From Dichotomocladium elegans (lineage: Eukaryota > Mucoromycota > Mucoromycetes > Mucorales > Lichtheimiaceae), in contig JAIXMN010000093.1 of the NCBI GenBank assembly GCA_025716815.1, positions 1-16,516 on the forward strand: a DNA stretch of 16,516 bases, read 5' to 3'. Below the pieces are notes generated by a model. It was not told the DNA's origin and did no database searches. It saw only the letters and a list, made by a program, of their open reading frames with translations. The first letter of the stretch is position 1. The number at the start of each line of letters is the position of its first letter. The position numbers were made by a program, and so were the translations under genes. This document shows, piece by piece, positions 1 to 7,489 of this stretch.

Positions 1-914
1 GTGGCTGCCCATATGCGCATCGTTAAGCTGTGTACTCTCCGCGGTGTCTGGCAAGGCTGTTGAATCAGGGCTTTGATAGACTTGCGCAGATCCCTCAGTT
101 TGGATCCTGGCAGCTGGGCAGTCATCGAGACCGAGTCCAAGGTGAAGCCCAAATGGTCCAGGCGCTGGGAGGGATTGAGTTGAGATTTCTTGAGGTTGAC
201 AATCCACCCTAAGTCCTGTAGTTTTTGGAGCATTAATCGTGTATGCTGTTGTGCTTGTACCTGAGACTCTGCCATAAGGAGCCAGTCGTCCAGATATGCG
301 GAAATCCGGATACCCTGGGTGCGTGCCCATTTCAGTATGGGCTTGGTGAGACTGGTGAAGAGCACGGGACTATGGACAAACCGAAGGCGCTGTTCGAAAT
401 TGGAATGTTTTGCCTTCGAAACGAAAACGCAAGTAGCGGCGAGAATGACGATGAATGAGGATATGGAGGAAGGCGTCTGAAAGGTCGATAGACGTCATGT
501 AATCACGTGGGCAGAGAAGCTGCACCACCTGCGGAAGAGTTTCCATTTTGAAGTGTGGAGGAGAAAGAAACCGATTCAGGCGCTTCAGGTTGAAAACTGG
601 TCGGTGACTGCCATTCTTCTTGTCGATCACGAACATAGAACTGGTGAAACCCGCCGAAGCTGGAGCGGGTTCTATCGCTCGCTTGTAGAGTAGTTGGGCG
701 ATTTCTTGTCGAAGAAGTTGGCGCTGATCGTGGTTTCTTGGGTTGGTAGAAAAGGCTTTTGTCGATAGAGGTGGAGATCTGCGAAAATGGATGCGAAAGC
801 CTTCCCTGATGACGGAGTGCACCCACGTGCTGTCGGTCAAACGCATCCATGTGCGAGAAAATTGTTGTAGACGACCCCCTACTGGGAGCCGCCGCCGTCG
901 TGGTGGGCAGTCGG
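1..914 (-). pseudogene. DIRS-type reverse transcriptase, frameshifted
   Basis: RNA-dependent DNA polymerase remnant. On the minus strand the frame opens just before 900 and gives the RT N-terminal block GGRLQQFSRTW, followed by the WVHSVIREGF region. It continues through the fingers (RPVFNLKRLNRF, HFKMETL) and the first catalytic-aspartate block (MTSIDLSDAF), and ends at a stop near 370. The protein continues in another frame from 368 to the window edge, with PVLFTSLTKPILKW and then the catalytic YLDD box at 285-296. The residues expected between the blocks (a PFGLS-like turn) sit in a third frame, so two indels lie within about 30 bases near 360-385. RNase H would lie to the left of the window. 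Function is lost in this copy. Family assignment is good; exact ends are uncertain. Confidence 0.75.
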
Positions 915-928
915 TGTAAAGGTTTCAA

Positions 929-1212
929 TGGTTTCGGTGAGGTTTTACTGGGATTGAGTTGGAATAGGAGGAAGATGGAAGAAAGGGCGGGAAGGTGCTA
1001 AGCGCTTTCCAACAAGACAAGGCAGAACAAGAAAATAGAACAAGAGAAAGAAGACAGAAGCGCGGAGGCCAAGAGGAAGGAAGAAGTATCGAGCTGGATT
1101 GGAACAATACAAGGATGGAAGGGACAAGAAGCATGGAGGCCAAGACAAGAGGTGAACCAGATGGATTCGTATGGAAACGAAGAAACAAGATAACTGATTG
1201 ATTTTATTTTGA
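929..1212. other. Purine-rich spacer between DIRS gag-like ORF and RT
   Basis: The plus strand here is strongly purine-rich (GAAGAAAGGG, AAGAAAGAAGACAG and similar). Small frames exist on both strands, but none carries a recognisable domain and the composition alone explains them. In an intact DIRS element the end of gag or the start of the RT ORF would occupy this stretch, so it is probably decayed or rearranged element sequence. Confidence 0.45.
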
Positions 1213-2301
1213 CTAAGGATAGGGTGGATATATATATTGTGTTCTGGATCGTGAGTAAGGTATAGATAATGTACTTAATAAGAGAAGAAGGAGTATGTAT
1301 GTTAAGAACAGGTGGAGTGGGTATTTGGTGCGTATTGGAATCGCAGTGTTGATCGTTGCTGCGTGTGTTGTGGCAGGCACGTCGGGTTGGATCATGACAG
1401 TCGGACGGAAGGGGTTGTTGGATCGTGCCAGTCGGTTGTTGCCGAAGTTGTTGTTGCGGTTGGCGTGGTTGCGTCGAGTGTTGTTGTTGTGGGTCTGCCC
1501 ATGTGGTCGGCGAAAACTGGTCGAGCCGAAGTTGGTCTGTCCGCCACCTCCCAGTGACAGACCGTCCCGAAAAAACGCTGATGGAAGAGTGGGACGTGCC
1601 TCTTTGAGTGTCTTTCGCATGGTCGTTTGCGCAGATACAGTGTCCCGAAATTGATCCAATGACATCGTGTACTGTTTTTCCGACGTAGGTAGCGTAAAGG
1701 AGGGGTTCACCGCCCTCATTGCGATATTATTATGCGCGTTATTGGCTACACCACCCACATGAAGAACCAAAGTGCATACATCATTAATGATAGCGAAAAT
1801 ACGTCCAATCTGGTCAGGTGGAAGTATAGGAAGCAGTGAGTGAGCCAACACATCCAACGGACGCAGAATGGCGGACGTGGCATATTGCATCGAACGCAGG
1901 GAGGCATCTTCATGTTTATGCCCCCTGTTGAAGTGACGTTCTGCCTCAGGTAGTGTGCTTGGAGGGCTATAGCTAACTCCAGCCATAGGCGGGTAGTGCT
2001 CCACGATGGTTTTGCGGTCCTCATCATCAAGAGGTTGACCAAACACCAGATGGTCCAATGTGGGGATGAGTTCCTGTAGCGGTTGGGTGGGGCACCAGTC
2101 ATAACGAGGCCGAGTAGGAAGGTCGTGAAGAGATGCGGTGTTGTCAGACTGAACCGAAGGGACCTGGATGCCCTGAGAATGCAGCAGTTGCTGGATAATT
2201 GCTTGTTGCTGTGCCACCTGAGCCACTAATTCATTGAATTGAGCCGCCGGGCTAGGTTGGTCCGCAGTCGAGTGCTGAGAATGGGTTGCGAGATTATCCA
2301 T
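1213..2301 (-). CDS. DIRS gag-like protein (362 aa)
   Basis: Putative nucleocapsid-type protein of the DIRS element; it lies upstream of the RT on the same strand. The start is the first ATG of a long open frame (MDNLATHSQH). Residues about 20-45 are Gln-rich and could form a coiled coil (QVAQQQAIIQQLL). The middle third, with the VFGQPLDDEDRKTIVEHYP and LPILPPDQIGRIFAI segments, is the conserved-looking core. Residues about 265-305 are Asn/Arg-rich (NNNTRRNHANRNNNFGNN), as expected of a nucleic-acid-binding tail without zinc knuckles. The last 35 or so residues are Leu/Tyr-rich and look like out-of-frame read-through, so the true C-terminus may be lost. Assignment rests mainly on position next to a DIRS RT. 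Confidence 0.6.
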   Translation of the reverse strand: MDNLATHSQHSTADQPSPAAQFNELVAQVAQQQAIIQQLLHSQGIQVPSVQSDNTASLHDLPTRPRYDWCPTQPLQELIPTLDHLVFGQPLDDEDRKTIVEHYPPMAGVSYSPPSTLPEAERHFNRGHKHEDASLRSMQYATSAILRPLDVLAHSLLPILPPDQIGRIFAIINDVCTLVLHVGGVANNAHNNIAMRAVNPSFTLPTSEKQYTMSLDQFRDTVSAQTTMRKTLKEARPTLPSAFFRDGLSLGGGGQTNFGSTSFRRPHGQTHNNNTRRNHANRNNNFGNNRLARSNNPFRPTVMIQPDVPATTHAATINTAIPIRTKYPLHLFLTYILLLLLLSTLSIPYSRSRTQYIYPPYP

Positions 2302-2521
2302 CGCGAATGACTTAAGCTGCAGAAGTGCCCAGCGAGCGAAAGAGATGATCGAGGTGTTCAGGACAGTTTACTTAGACCTTTTAGATTTTCTTTAAAAATT
2401 TTTTTATTGGTATAGTTTCAATCGCTATAAAATAAAGCTGAGAGATGATCACAGCATTCGATGGGTTCTGGTTCGAGTCCGTTGGACTCAGCCAATTGTC
2501 CTAGAGAATCATAGGACAATG
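2302..2521. other. AT-rich gene-free stretch with B-box-like motif and small hairpin
   Basis: This lies upstream of the DIRS gag start and may hold its leader or terminal repeat; no repeat partner is in the window. At 2470-2480 the sequence GGTTCGAGTCC matches the Pol III B-box consensus, and TGGTATAGTTTCAA about 60 bases upstream vaguely resembles an A box. No tRNA cloverleaf could be folded. At 2495-2520 a 9-bp perfect stem (ATTGTCCTA / TAGGACAAT) encloses an 8-nt loop, immediately next to the left arm of the foldback unit. Confidence 0.4.
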
Positions 2522-2749
2522 TCGGGCTTACTACCTTTTAGCATTATGACGCCATGGATTATCACGCACGTTGTACTACATCTCTAATTACATCATCCAT
2601 TCTCCATGACATCTGTGCAGTTTATCTTAAGTATACTTAGCATTAGAAAACAATATAAATATCCAGGCAGCGTCCAAACAATAAACATCATCTGAGAGTT
2701 ATCTTTCACATTTAATTGTTCCTCCAAAAGTCTATTATCTGGCTACGGT
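2522..2749 (+). repeat. Left inverted arm of foldback unit
   Basis: Pairs with 3121-3348 in reverse complement. It starts at the conserved outer end TCGGGCTTAC and ends inside CTGGCTACGGT. A related CTGGCTACGACACAACCGCC block occurs again near 3810-3830, so the inner arm sequence belongs to a wider local repeat family. Confidence 0.8.
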
Positions 2750-3063
2750 GTGTCGTGCACGTATTTTGGCGGAGGACTCTGTAGCCAATAGCAACAACAA
2801 AGGATAACAAGAATAATATAGCGAGACGGGAAGATATCCCCTTTTTAATGTATGGTGCTGCTGTGATATTTATACTATTCTAAAGGTTATACAAAGTGGC
2901 TAAGCTATGATGGATATAATATATAAGACGTTAATGCGATGCTGCGCCGCCTATGCTAAGCGCTGAGCAGAAGCGAAGGACAATACGCCACAGAAGGAAG
3001 TGCTGCGGAGGACTTCTTGGTGTTACGACAAAACGATTGGTTACTGCCACTTTGACTGCGACA

Positions 3064-3123
3064 GGTGTATCCGCCAAATTACGAAGATGACAGTTGTCAT
3101 CTTCGTAATTTGGCGGATACACC
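3064..3123. repeat. 60-bp near-perfect palindrome (29-bp arms, 2-nt centre)
   Basis: The arm GGTGTATCCGCCAAATTACG continues to ATGACA, is separated by GT, and is followed by its exact reverse complement. As RNA or single-stranded DNA it would form a 29-bp hairpin with no real loop. It sits at the inner edge of the right foldback arm. Possible readings are the fused ends of two abutting inverted TIRs or the remnant of a head-to-head insertion. Confidence 0.85.
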
Positions 3124-3348
3124 ATAGCCAGAGAATGGACTTTTGGAGGAGCAATTAAATGTGAAAGATAACTCTCAGATGATGTTTATTGTTTGGACGC
3201 TGCCTGGATATTTATATTGTTTTCTAATGCTAAGTATACTTAAGATAAACTGCACAGATGTCATGGAGAATGGATGATGTAATTAGAGATGTAGTACAAC
3301 GTGCGTGATAATCCATGGCGTCATAATGCTAAAAGGTAGTAAGCCCGA
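3121..3348 (-). repeat. Right inverted arm of foldback unit
   Basis: Reverse complement of 2522-2749, starting where the 60-bp palindrome ends. It contains ATATTTATATTGTTTTCTAA, and degenerate relatives of that segment occur near 2868 and near 3547. Confidence 0.8.
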
Positions 3349-3387
3349 TGTCGTCTTTATCTTTTGCTTGAATTCGGTAGAAAGACG

Positions 3388-3494
3388 ACCACAAAGAGTA
3401 ACCACGGAGAGAGTGTAACCACGGAGAGTGTATAACCATGAAGAGAGTATTACCACGAAGGAGAACCACGAAGAGGATGAGACCACAAAGGTGA
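3388..3494 (+). repeat. Imperfect tandem array, about seven units of 13-17 bp
   Basis: Successive units each begin ACCACGGAGAG or ACCACGAAGAG and are followed by 2-6 variable bases (for example AGTGTA, AGTGTATA). Unit length varies, so this is a degenerate minisatellite. Reading frames that cross it on the minus strand are explained by the repeat. Confidence 0.7.
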
Positions 3495-3856
3495 CAATGA
3501 GAAATGAGAGAGTAGATATGTTTATTAGATAAGGAGGTTGGGTTATATTTATACTATTTTCTAATGGTAAAACTGTGCGAGAGTATTGCTGCGGATATGA
3601 TGATGATGAAGGTGATTACAATGACAAGCTGTGGTGATGGCGTAGTAAAAGTGTATAATGCGTAAGTTGCTGCGCATTACGTCAAGGATGTCTTGTTGCC
3701 GCAGCAGGGATGCTTCATCGAACATGTGAATATTGTGCGACGACACCGACATTACGTCAGGGATCGTTATGAAAATAGACTTGAGCTGGAAATTCTAATG
3801 ACCGATTAATCTGGCTACGACACAACCGCCAAAAGGATGACACATAAAAATGAGTG
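3495..3856. other. Gene-free interval with dispersed short repeats
   Basis: No supported gene. Visible structure: a relative of the foldback arm at about 3547-3573 (TATACTATTTTCTAATGGTA); two copies of CATTACGTCARGGAT near 3675 and 3752; a small hairpin TAATGCG/CGCATTA around 3656-3679; and an arm-related block CTGGCTACGACACAACCGCC near 3810. It resembles layered, eroded copies of the same MITE-like family. Confidence 0.45.
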
Positions 3857-3861
3857 AAAAA
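3857..3861 (-). terminator. RNA polymerase III terminator (T5)
   Basis: Five A residues on the plus strand, read as TTTTT on the minus strand, immediately follow the discriminator base of the tRNA-Asp gene. A run of four or more T is the standard Pol III stop. Confidence 0.85.
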
Positions 3862-3933
3862 CTCTCGGACCGGGAATTGAACCCGGGTCTCCCGCGTGAC
3901 AGGCGGGGATACTGACCACTATACTATCCGAGA
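3862..3933 (-). tRNA. tRNA-Asp (anticodon GUC)
   Basis: A 72-nt intronless cloverleaf on the minus strand. The acceptor stem TCTCGGA pairs perfectly with TCCGAGA, followed by G73, the expected discriminator for aspartate. The anticodon loop CTGTCAC gives GUC, flanked by the CCCCG/CGGGG-type stem typical of eukaryotic tRNA-Asp. The T arm has CCGGG TTCAATT CCCGG. The internal A box (ATAGTATAGTGG region) and B box (GGTTCAATTCC) are intact, and a T5 terminator follows. The CCA end is not encoded, as expected in a eukaryotic nucleus. Element 1 begins 11 bp upstream of the mature 5' end, so the gene is probably still transcribed from its internal promoter, but its upstream context has been replaced. 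Confidence 0.95.
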
Positions 3934-3940
3934 GGAGACC

Positions 3941-3944
3941 TTGT
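3941..3944 (+). repeat. Target-site duplication of element 1 (TTGT, left copy)
   Basis: TTGT directly precedes the 5' LTR and also directly follows the completed 3' LTR at 15777-15780. Four base pairs fits some Ty3/Gypsy lineages, but a 4-bp match is weak evidence alone. It is supported by both LTR ends being precise. Confidence 0.65.
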
Positions 3945-4747
3945 TGACACGCTCAGGCGAGACTCTTCCGGCCGACCACCTTCCGAGTTCCAGAGTCCCA
4001 TACATGACCCCTTTTTCTTACGGCCCGGAGTACACCACGTGACCTTCCCATATTCTGTTTCTTTCTTTTTACATTCCTTTATCTTACTTCTTCCTCTTCC
4101 ATTGACGGCCGCTCTTTCAAGACGTGCTAAATCTTCTCAGCCCCTTTTTCACGCTAAATATTTAATCTTTGTTAGTACAGAGCTAACATAGATCCTTCCT
4201 TAGTTTATTGCTTGCACTAATTTAGTGTCCCCTTATCAGTCCGTTTACATCTCTTCTTTTCGTTCGTATGTTCCTATGTCGTCATCCTATTTCTGAGCTT
4301 CTCGACATCATTTATTTAGCGTTATTACCCTTTCCTTTAGTCCAGAAGGACATCCTTTTAAGCGCGTCCAATTGGACGAATAAACTAGATCGAAAAAGTA
4401 TCTCTTTCACTTTTTGGTCACTTCTATCCATAAGGATTACTCCTACCCAACCTTCAGAACCCACTGTTTGGCTTATTGCTGTGGCGAACAGAGAAGTCAT
4501 TCATTACTATTGTTTTCATTTACACACCCCTTGAAATTTTCTTTCTTTGATCGTATCGATTTTTGGAGTCGGTCGACGCGATCAAGGAGCCCGATTTGGC
4601 AAGTAAATAGTTCTGTTGTACTATCTTCTTGCCCATTGTAGTTCTTATTATTTTTCTCTCGGTCATTTTTGACATCCATCCCTTTCATTTTTCTTATTGT
4701 TGTACCCCCGGAGTATATTCACACAAACAGTTGTACCGAACGTGTCA
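3945..4747 (+). repeat. 5' LTR of element 1 (803 bp)
   Basis: Starts TGACACG and ends CGTGTCA, a 7-bp terminal inverted repeat with the canonical TG...CA. The 3' partner is 9139-9931 plus 15767-15776. Short frames inside it occur identically in both copies and have no coding signature. An LTR of this length normally carries promoter and polyadenylation signals; I could not place them confidently. Confidence 0.93.
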
Positions 4748-4750
4748 TTA

Positions 4751-5086
4751 ATGGTGACCCCAGAGCGACAGAAGATGACCGAAGCCACGCGTTCCGTACA
4801 AAATACCTCCAACGACAACCGTCGTATTGCCAAGTTCCTCTCGGACCCAGGTGATTTCTCAGGGAATGACAGCCAGAATCCCAGCTCATGGTTGCGCCGT
4901 ATCCAAAGGATTCATCAGGGTCTAAACCTCGAGGACGAAGAGACCCTCATCGTTGCCTCCTCTCATCTCACGGGACGGGCGGAGCGATGGTGGGACTCCG
5001 TCGAAAACACGGTAAACACATGGGAGCAATTCAAGGAAATATTTTCCTTGTCTTTTCAATTCTATTTTGAGAAGACAATTGTTTAG
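4751..5086 (+). pseudogene. Truncated Gag of element 1 (about 111 aa)
   Basis: N-terminal fragment of a Ty3/Gypsy-type Gag. The frame can start at 4751 or, more plausibly, at ATG 4775 (MTEATRSVQN). The retrotransposon capsid signature is clear: FSGNDSQNPSSWLRRI, then LTGRAERWWDSV, then TWEQFKEIFSLSF. Homology-like sequence stops near 5058, about where the capsid domain would continue. The remaining codons (FYFEKTIV) are unrelated, and a stop follows at 5084-5086. The rest of capsid, the zinc knuckle and all of protease, RT and RNase H are gone. The break marks the left junction with the captured gene. It is probably not functional as Gag. Confidence 0.75.
4752..4761 (+). promoter_or_regulatory. 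Probable primer-binding site of element 1
   Basis: TGGTGACCCC begins four bases after the LTR end. It starts with TGG, the complement of a tRNA CCA tail, as in tRNA-primed LTR elements. The primer tRNA (3' end GGGGTCACCA) is not identified; it is not the adjacent tRNA-Asp. The PBS overlaps the first in-frame ATG of gag. Confidence 0.55.
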
Positions 5087-5173
5087 CCCAGTACTTTTTT
5101 GCCTAGTTAAAACCCTGCCTGTTACTTACCTGCCTTTTACTTAAAGACTCATTCTTTAGCCTTTGAATACAAA
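5087..5173 (+). other. Leader between gag remnant and methyltransferase ORF
   Basis: AT- and pyrimidine-rich sequence with no coding signal, ending ACAAA just before the ATG (A at -3, a good eukaryotic start context). It most likely derives from the 5' untranslated region of the captured transcript. The exact join with gag lies somewhere in about 5050-5100. Confidence 0.5.
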
Positions 5174-7489
5174 ATGCCTTTTTTTAGAACCATAGGTTCA
5201 CCCGATAGTGGTTGTGCAAGACGCAACACACTGTCACCTCAAATGAAGTCGATGTTCAAGATGATGCAAGAGGAGGCTGATCGGACTGGAGATCCCATCG
5301 ATTGGGAACTCACAAAAAGTCTATGGTTAGGATCCGATGCCGGATTTTTGGCCATGTTTCGTACGCAGAGTGATCGTACGAAGGTGCATTGGAATGACGT
5401 GCACGACATCAATATCATTCGTCTCAATGATTTCCAAAAAATGTATGTGCGTGGAAGTCATATGAAGTTCGAGGAACCTACTGAGAACGCTTATAGGAAT
5501 CCAACGAACGAATACTGGCGTATTAGACGCTTTCATAGAAACTTAGACTCATGGGACAAAAAGATTATGAGCGTTTCGTATCATCCTTTGATTGTACCAT
5601 CTGTCGAATGTTTCTATCCCAATTCCGAACTGCTCTTGAGAGAACTGGATCACGAGTTCGATCTTTGCAGAGGAAAGTCCGGTGATTATTTTAAGAAAGC
5701 TGTGTATATAGGTAGCGATCCGAACTATCTTAGACATTGGTTTTCTGAAGGTGCTCCCCGCATTGAATATGCTGAATACATAGTCAGAGGAAAGTGTTGG
5801 GACGACGTGTACAGAAATTGTCGTTCAGATCATAACATGTTTCGAGATTTTTCTGCGTTTCTACGCGATGAATCGAAACGTCTTGCCTATGACTTTGTGT
5901 TCTGTGATTACTCGACGGTAGGAAAGATAGATATTACCGAAGAATTGCAACATAACTATTTTCTCTTCAAACAGATGTTTCACTCATTTGAAACTCTCGA
6001 AGAGGGTGGAAAATTGTTGGTTCGAGTTCCTTCCATGTTCCATCAGGTCACCAGGGACATATTGACCGTGTTTTCTGCCCATTTCGAAAGATATAAGATC
6101 TTGAAACCAGTCGCCACTCCTTTAGGGTGTGAGGATGTTTACGTCTGTTTTGACGGAAAAAGGTTTTTTAGAGATAATCGTGAATCTATTGTGTATTTGG
6201 CTTCGTTGAATTTGTATTACGATGAGTATAACAAAGCCAACGCTATTCAAAAGCAAACGGATTCCTTGACTATTTCTACTATCTTTTCACCTAGAGAGAG
6301 AACTATTTTTGAGAAGGATAGTCAAGAGTTTAACCGTCATTTTGAACTGACGAAGGAGTATATGAGGAGTGAGTTCATTGATATTCAGTCGTTCAGAATG
6401 AAACAAAGACTTTTCACCACAAGAGAGAGGAAGATTCTAACCGACAGGTTCTTCTCATACTTGGAAGTGGCAAAGGCTTATGAGGAAAACTTTTGTGAAG
6501 AACCTGCCGACTCTTATATAGTGTCTGAAAATGAGGTGGTTGTCGTGGAAGAACACGACGCTGATTTCAGAGTACAACAGTCGGATTTCGAAAAGACCGC
6601 TCACGAAATCTTGGACATACTTGTTAACTCGAAAATCTTGATGCCAGATTTCCCAAGGAAGGAACTATTGACGAACCATGGGTTTTTCAAGGATTTATTA
6701 GCAATGGCCAATAAAACGGCATACACTAAAGGTAATAAGGATCCGAAAGTGGAAGAATTCATGGAAATGTCTGTTTACAATAACAATTGTAAAAGATTCC
6801 TTATCGAGTATGCGAAAAATCTAACCACCGTTATAGACCTAGTGTGTGGTAAGGGTGTCGACATACAGAAGTATTCTGGTGGGTCGTCGAATGTCACTTC
6901 ATACATAGGGATGGATATATGTCAACAACAACTTCAGGATTTCAAGGATAGGGACCCTCAAGTCAGATTTCCGTATGAATTATACAAAGGTGATTTTACC
7001 CAACCGAAGATTCTACCAGGATTGCAGGGTAGAACTTGTATAGCCGCGTACAATGTGTTTTCGCTGTTGTGTACCTCGAAATTGGCTTTTAACACTTGGT
7101 TGCGCTACAACTTCAGATTCAAAGATATTGTCTTGTTGGGGTCGTGCTTGTCGAAATCTGTGTTAAAGAATGAGGAGTACATAAAACGGTTTTCGTGTAA
7201 ATTCAATGGGAATTTGATGCAATATACTATTCCAGGATTGGTGACCAATGCATACGAATACGTATTGGACTTGGATGAGGTGAAGAAAGTTGCGGGTGAC
7301 GCTCGTTTGAAAATGGTTGTGTTTGGGTATGAAAAATTTCCGAATCTATACAAAAATCTCAGTCCGCTCGTTCAAGAAATGGTAAAAGACATTCGTTACG
7401 TGATGCTATGTAAACATGACGCATTGGATGATTTGATGATGAAGAAGTTGTGGACAAATTTGTGCAACCCAAATTTCTTTTTCAAATAA
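5174..7489 (+). CDS. Divergent bifunctional mRNA-cap methyltransferase (FtsJ-like 2'-O plus cap guanine-N7-like), retrotransposon cargo
   Basis: A 771-aa intact, intronless ORF with two Rossmann-type methyltransferase domains. Domain 1 (about residues 130-335) follows the FtsJ/RrmJ cap 2'-O plan. Its SAM loop is VYIGSDPNYL (177-186), the aspartate motif VFCDYS has D245, and then come GGKLLVRVPSMF (R284 where the family has the second catalytic Lys) and GCEDVYVCF (E320). Domain 2 (about 525-770) resembles cap guanine-N7 methyltransferases: NNNCKRFLIEYAK, then motif I VIDLVCGKGVDIQKY (553-567), then YIGMDICQQQL (577-587) and GDFTQP. No guanylyltransferase KxDG motif was seen. Residues 340-500 are helical and charged without an assignment. 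Cap enzymes combining these activities are characteristic of viruses that cap RNA themselves, so a viral donor is inferred, not shown. The ORF sits between truncated gag and integrase, is AT-richer than both, and has a good ATG context. SAM loop (no PG) and R284 suggest weakened 2'-O activity. Fold class is fairly sure; substrate is inferred. Confidence 0.75.
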   Translation: MPFFRTIGSPDSGCARRNTLSPQMKSMFKMMQEEADRTGDPIDWELTKSLWLGSDAGFLAMFRTQSDRTKVHWNDVHDINIIRLNDFQKMYVRGSHMKFEEPTENAYRNPTNEYWRIRRFHRNLDSWDKKIMSVSYHPLIVPSVECFYPNSELLLRELDHEFDLCRGKSGDYFKKAVYIGSDPNYLRHWFSEGAPRIEYAEYIVRGKCWDDVYRNCRSDHNMFRDFSAFLRDESKRLAYDFVFCDYSTVGKIDITEELQHNYFLFKQMFHSFETLEEGGKLLVRVPSMFHQVTRDILTVFSAHFERYKILKPVATPLGCEDVYVCFDGKRFFRDNRESIVYLASLNLYYDEYNKANAIQKQTDSLTISTIFSPRERTIFEKDSQEFNRHFELTKEYMRSEFIDIQSFRMKQRLFTTRERKILTDRFFSYLEVAKAYEENFCEEPADSYIVSENEVVVVEEHDADFRVQQSDFEKTAHEILDILVNSKILMPDFPRKELLTNHGFFKDLLAMANKTAYTKGNKDPKVEEFMEMSVYNNNCKRFLIEYAKNLTTVIDLVCGKGVDIQKYSGGSSNVTSYIGMDICQQQLQDFKDRDPQVRFPYELYKGDFTQPKILPGLQGRTCIAAYNVFSLLCTSKLAFNTWLRYNFRFKDIVLLGSCLSKSVLKNEEYIKRFSCKFNGNLMQYTIPGLVTNAYEYVLDLDEVKKVAGDARLKMVVFGYEKFPNLYKNLSPLVQEMVKDIRYVMLCKHDALDDLMMKKLWTNLCNPNFFFK

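Larger units (their letters stand above)
1..2301 (-). mobile_element. DIRS-like retrotransposon, partial and decayed
   Basis: A minus-strand element with a gag-like ORF followed by a reverse transcriptase of the DIRS (tyrosine-recombinase retrotransposon) type. The left part, where RNase H and the tyrosine recombinase would lie, is outside the window. No LTRs or inverted termini could be identified. The RT block order GGRL, then SIDLSDAF, then YLDD is what I recognise as DIRS/Ngaro-like rather than Gypsy or Copia. At least two frameshifts in the RT show that this copy is no longer functional. Confidence 0.7.
2522..3348. repeat. Foldback / MITE-like element with 228-bp inverted arms
   Basis: The left arm 2522-2749 is the reverse complement of the right arm 3121-3348. 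By eye only four positions differ, all in the innermost 30 or so bases, and the outer 197 bp are identical. The 371-bp interior has no convincing ORF. The termini read TCGGGCTTACTACC inward. No clean target-site duplication was found. This could be a non-autonomous TIR element (MITE), a foldback element, or two copies of one repeat in opposite orientation. The near-identical arms imply recent origin or gene conversion. Confidence 0.8.

Noticed and set aside
2515..3356. Target-site duplication around the foldback unit
   Set aside because: ATGTCG occurs at both edges but at non-equivalent offsets relative to the arms, so it is not a clean duplication.
2931..3486. Minus-strand ORFs of 60-70 aa
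   Set aside because: They cross the palindrome, the foldback arm or the tandem array and show no protein-like features.
3388..3494. CRISPR-like array
   Set aside because: Units are short, variable and lack unique spacers of constant length; it is a degenerate tandem repeat in eukaryotic DNA.
4268..4688. Several 60-90 aa ORFs inside the element 1 LTR (repeated at 9462-9882)
   Set aside because: They exist on both strands, overlap each other and recur only because the LTR is duplicated; no domain or start context supports them.
5174..7489. Reading the methyltransferase ORF as a normal host gene with LTR insertions on both sides
   Set aside because: The two LTRs belong to one element: target repeats flank the outermost ends, and gag and integrase of one element lie on either side within it.
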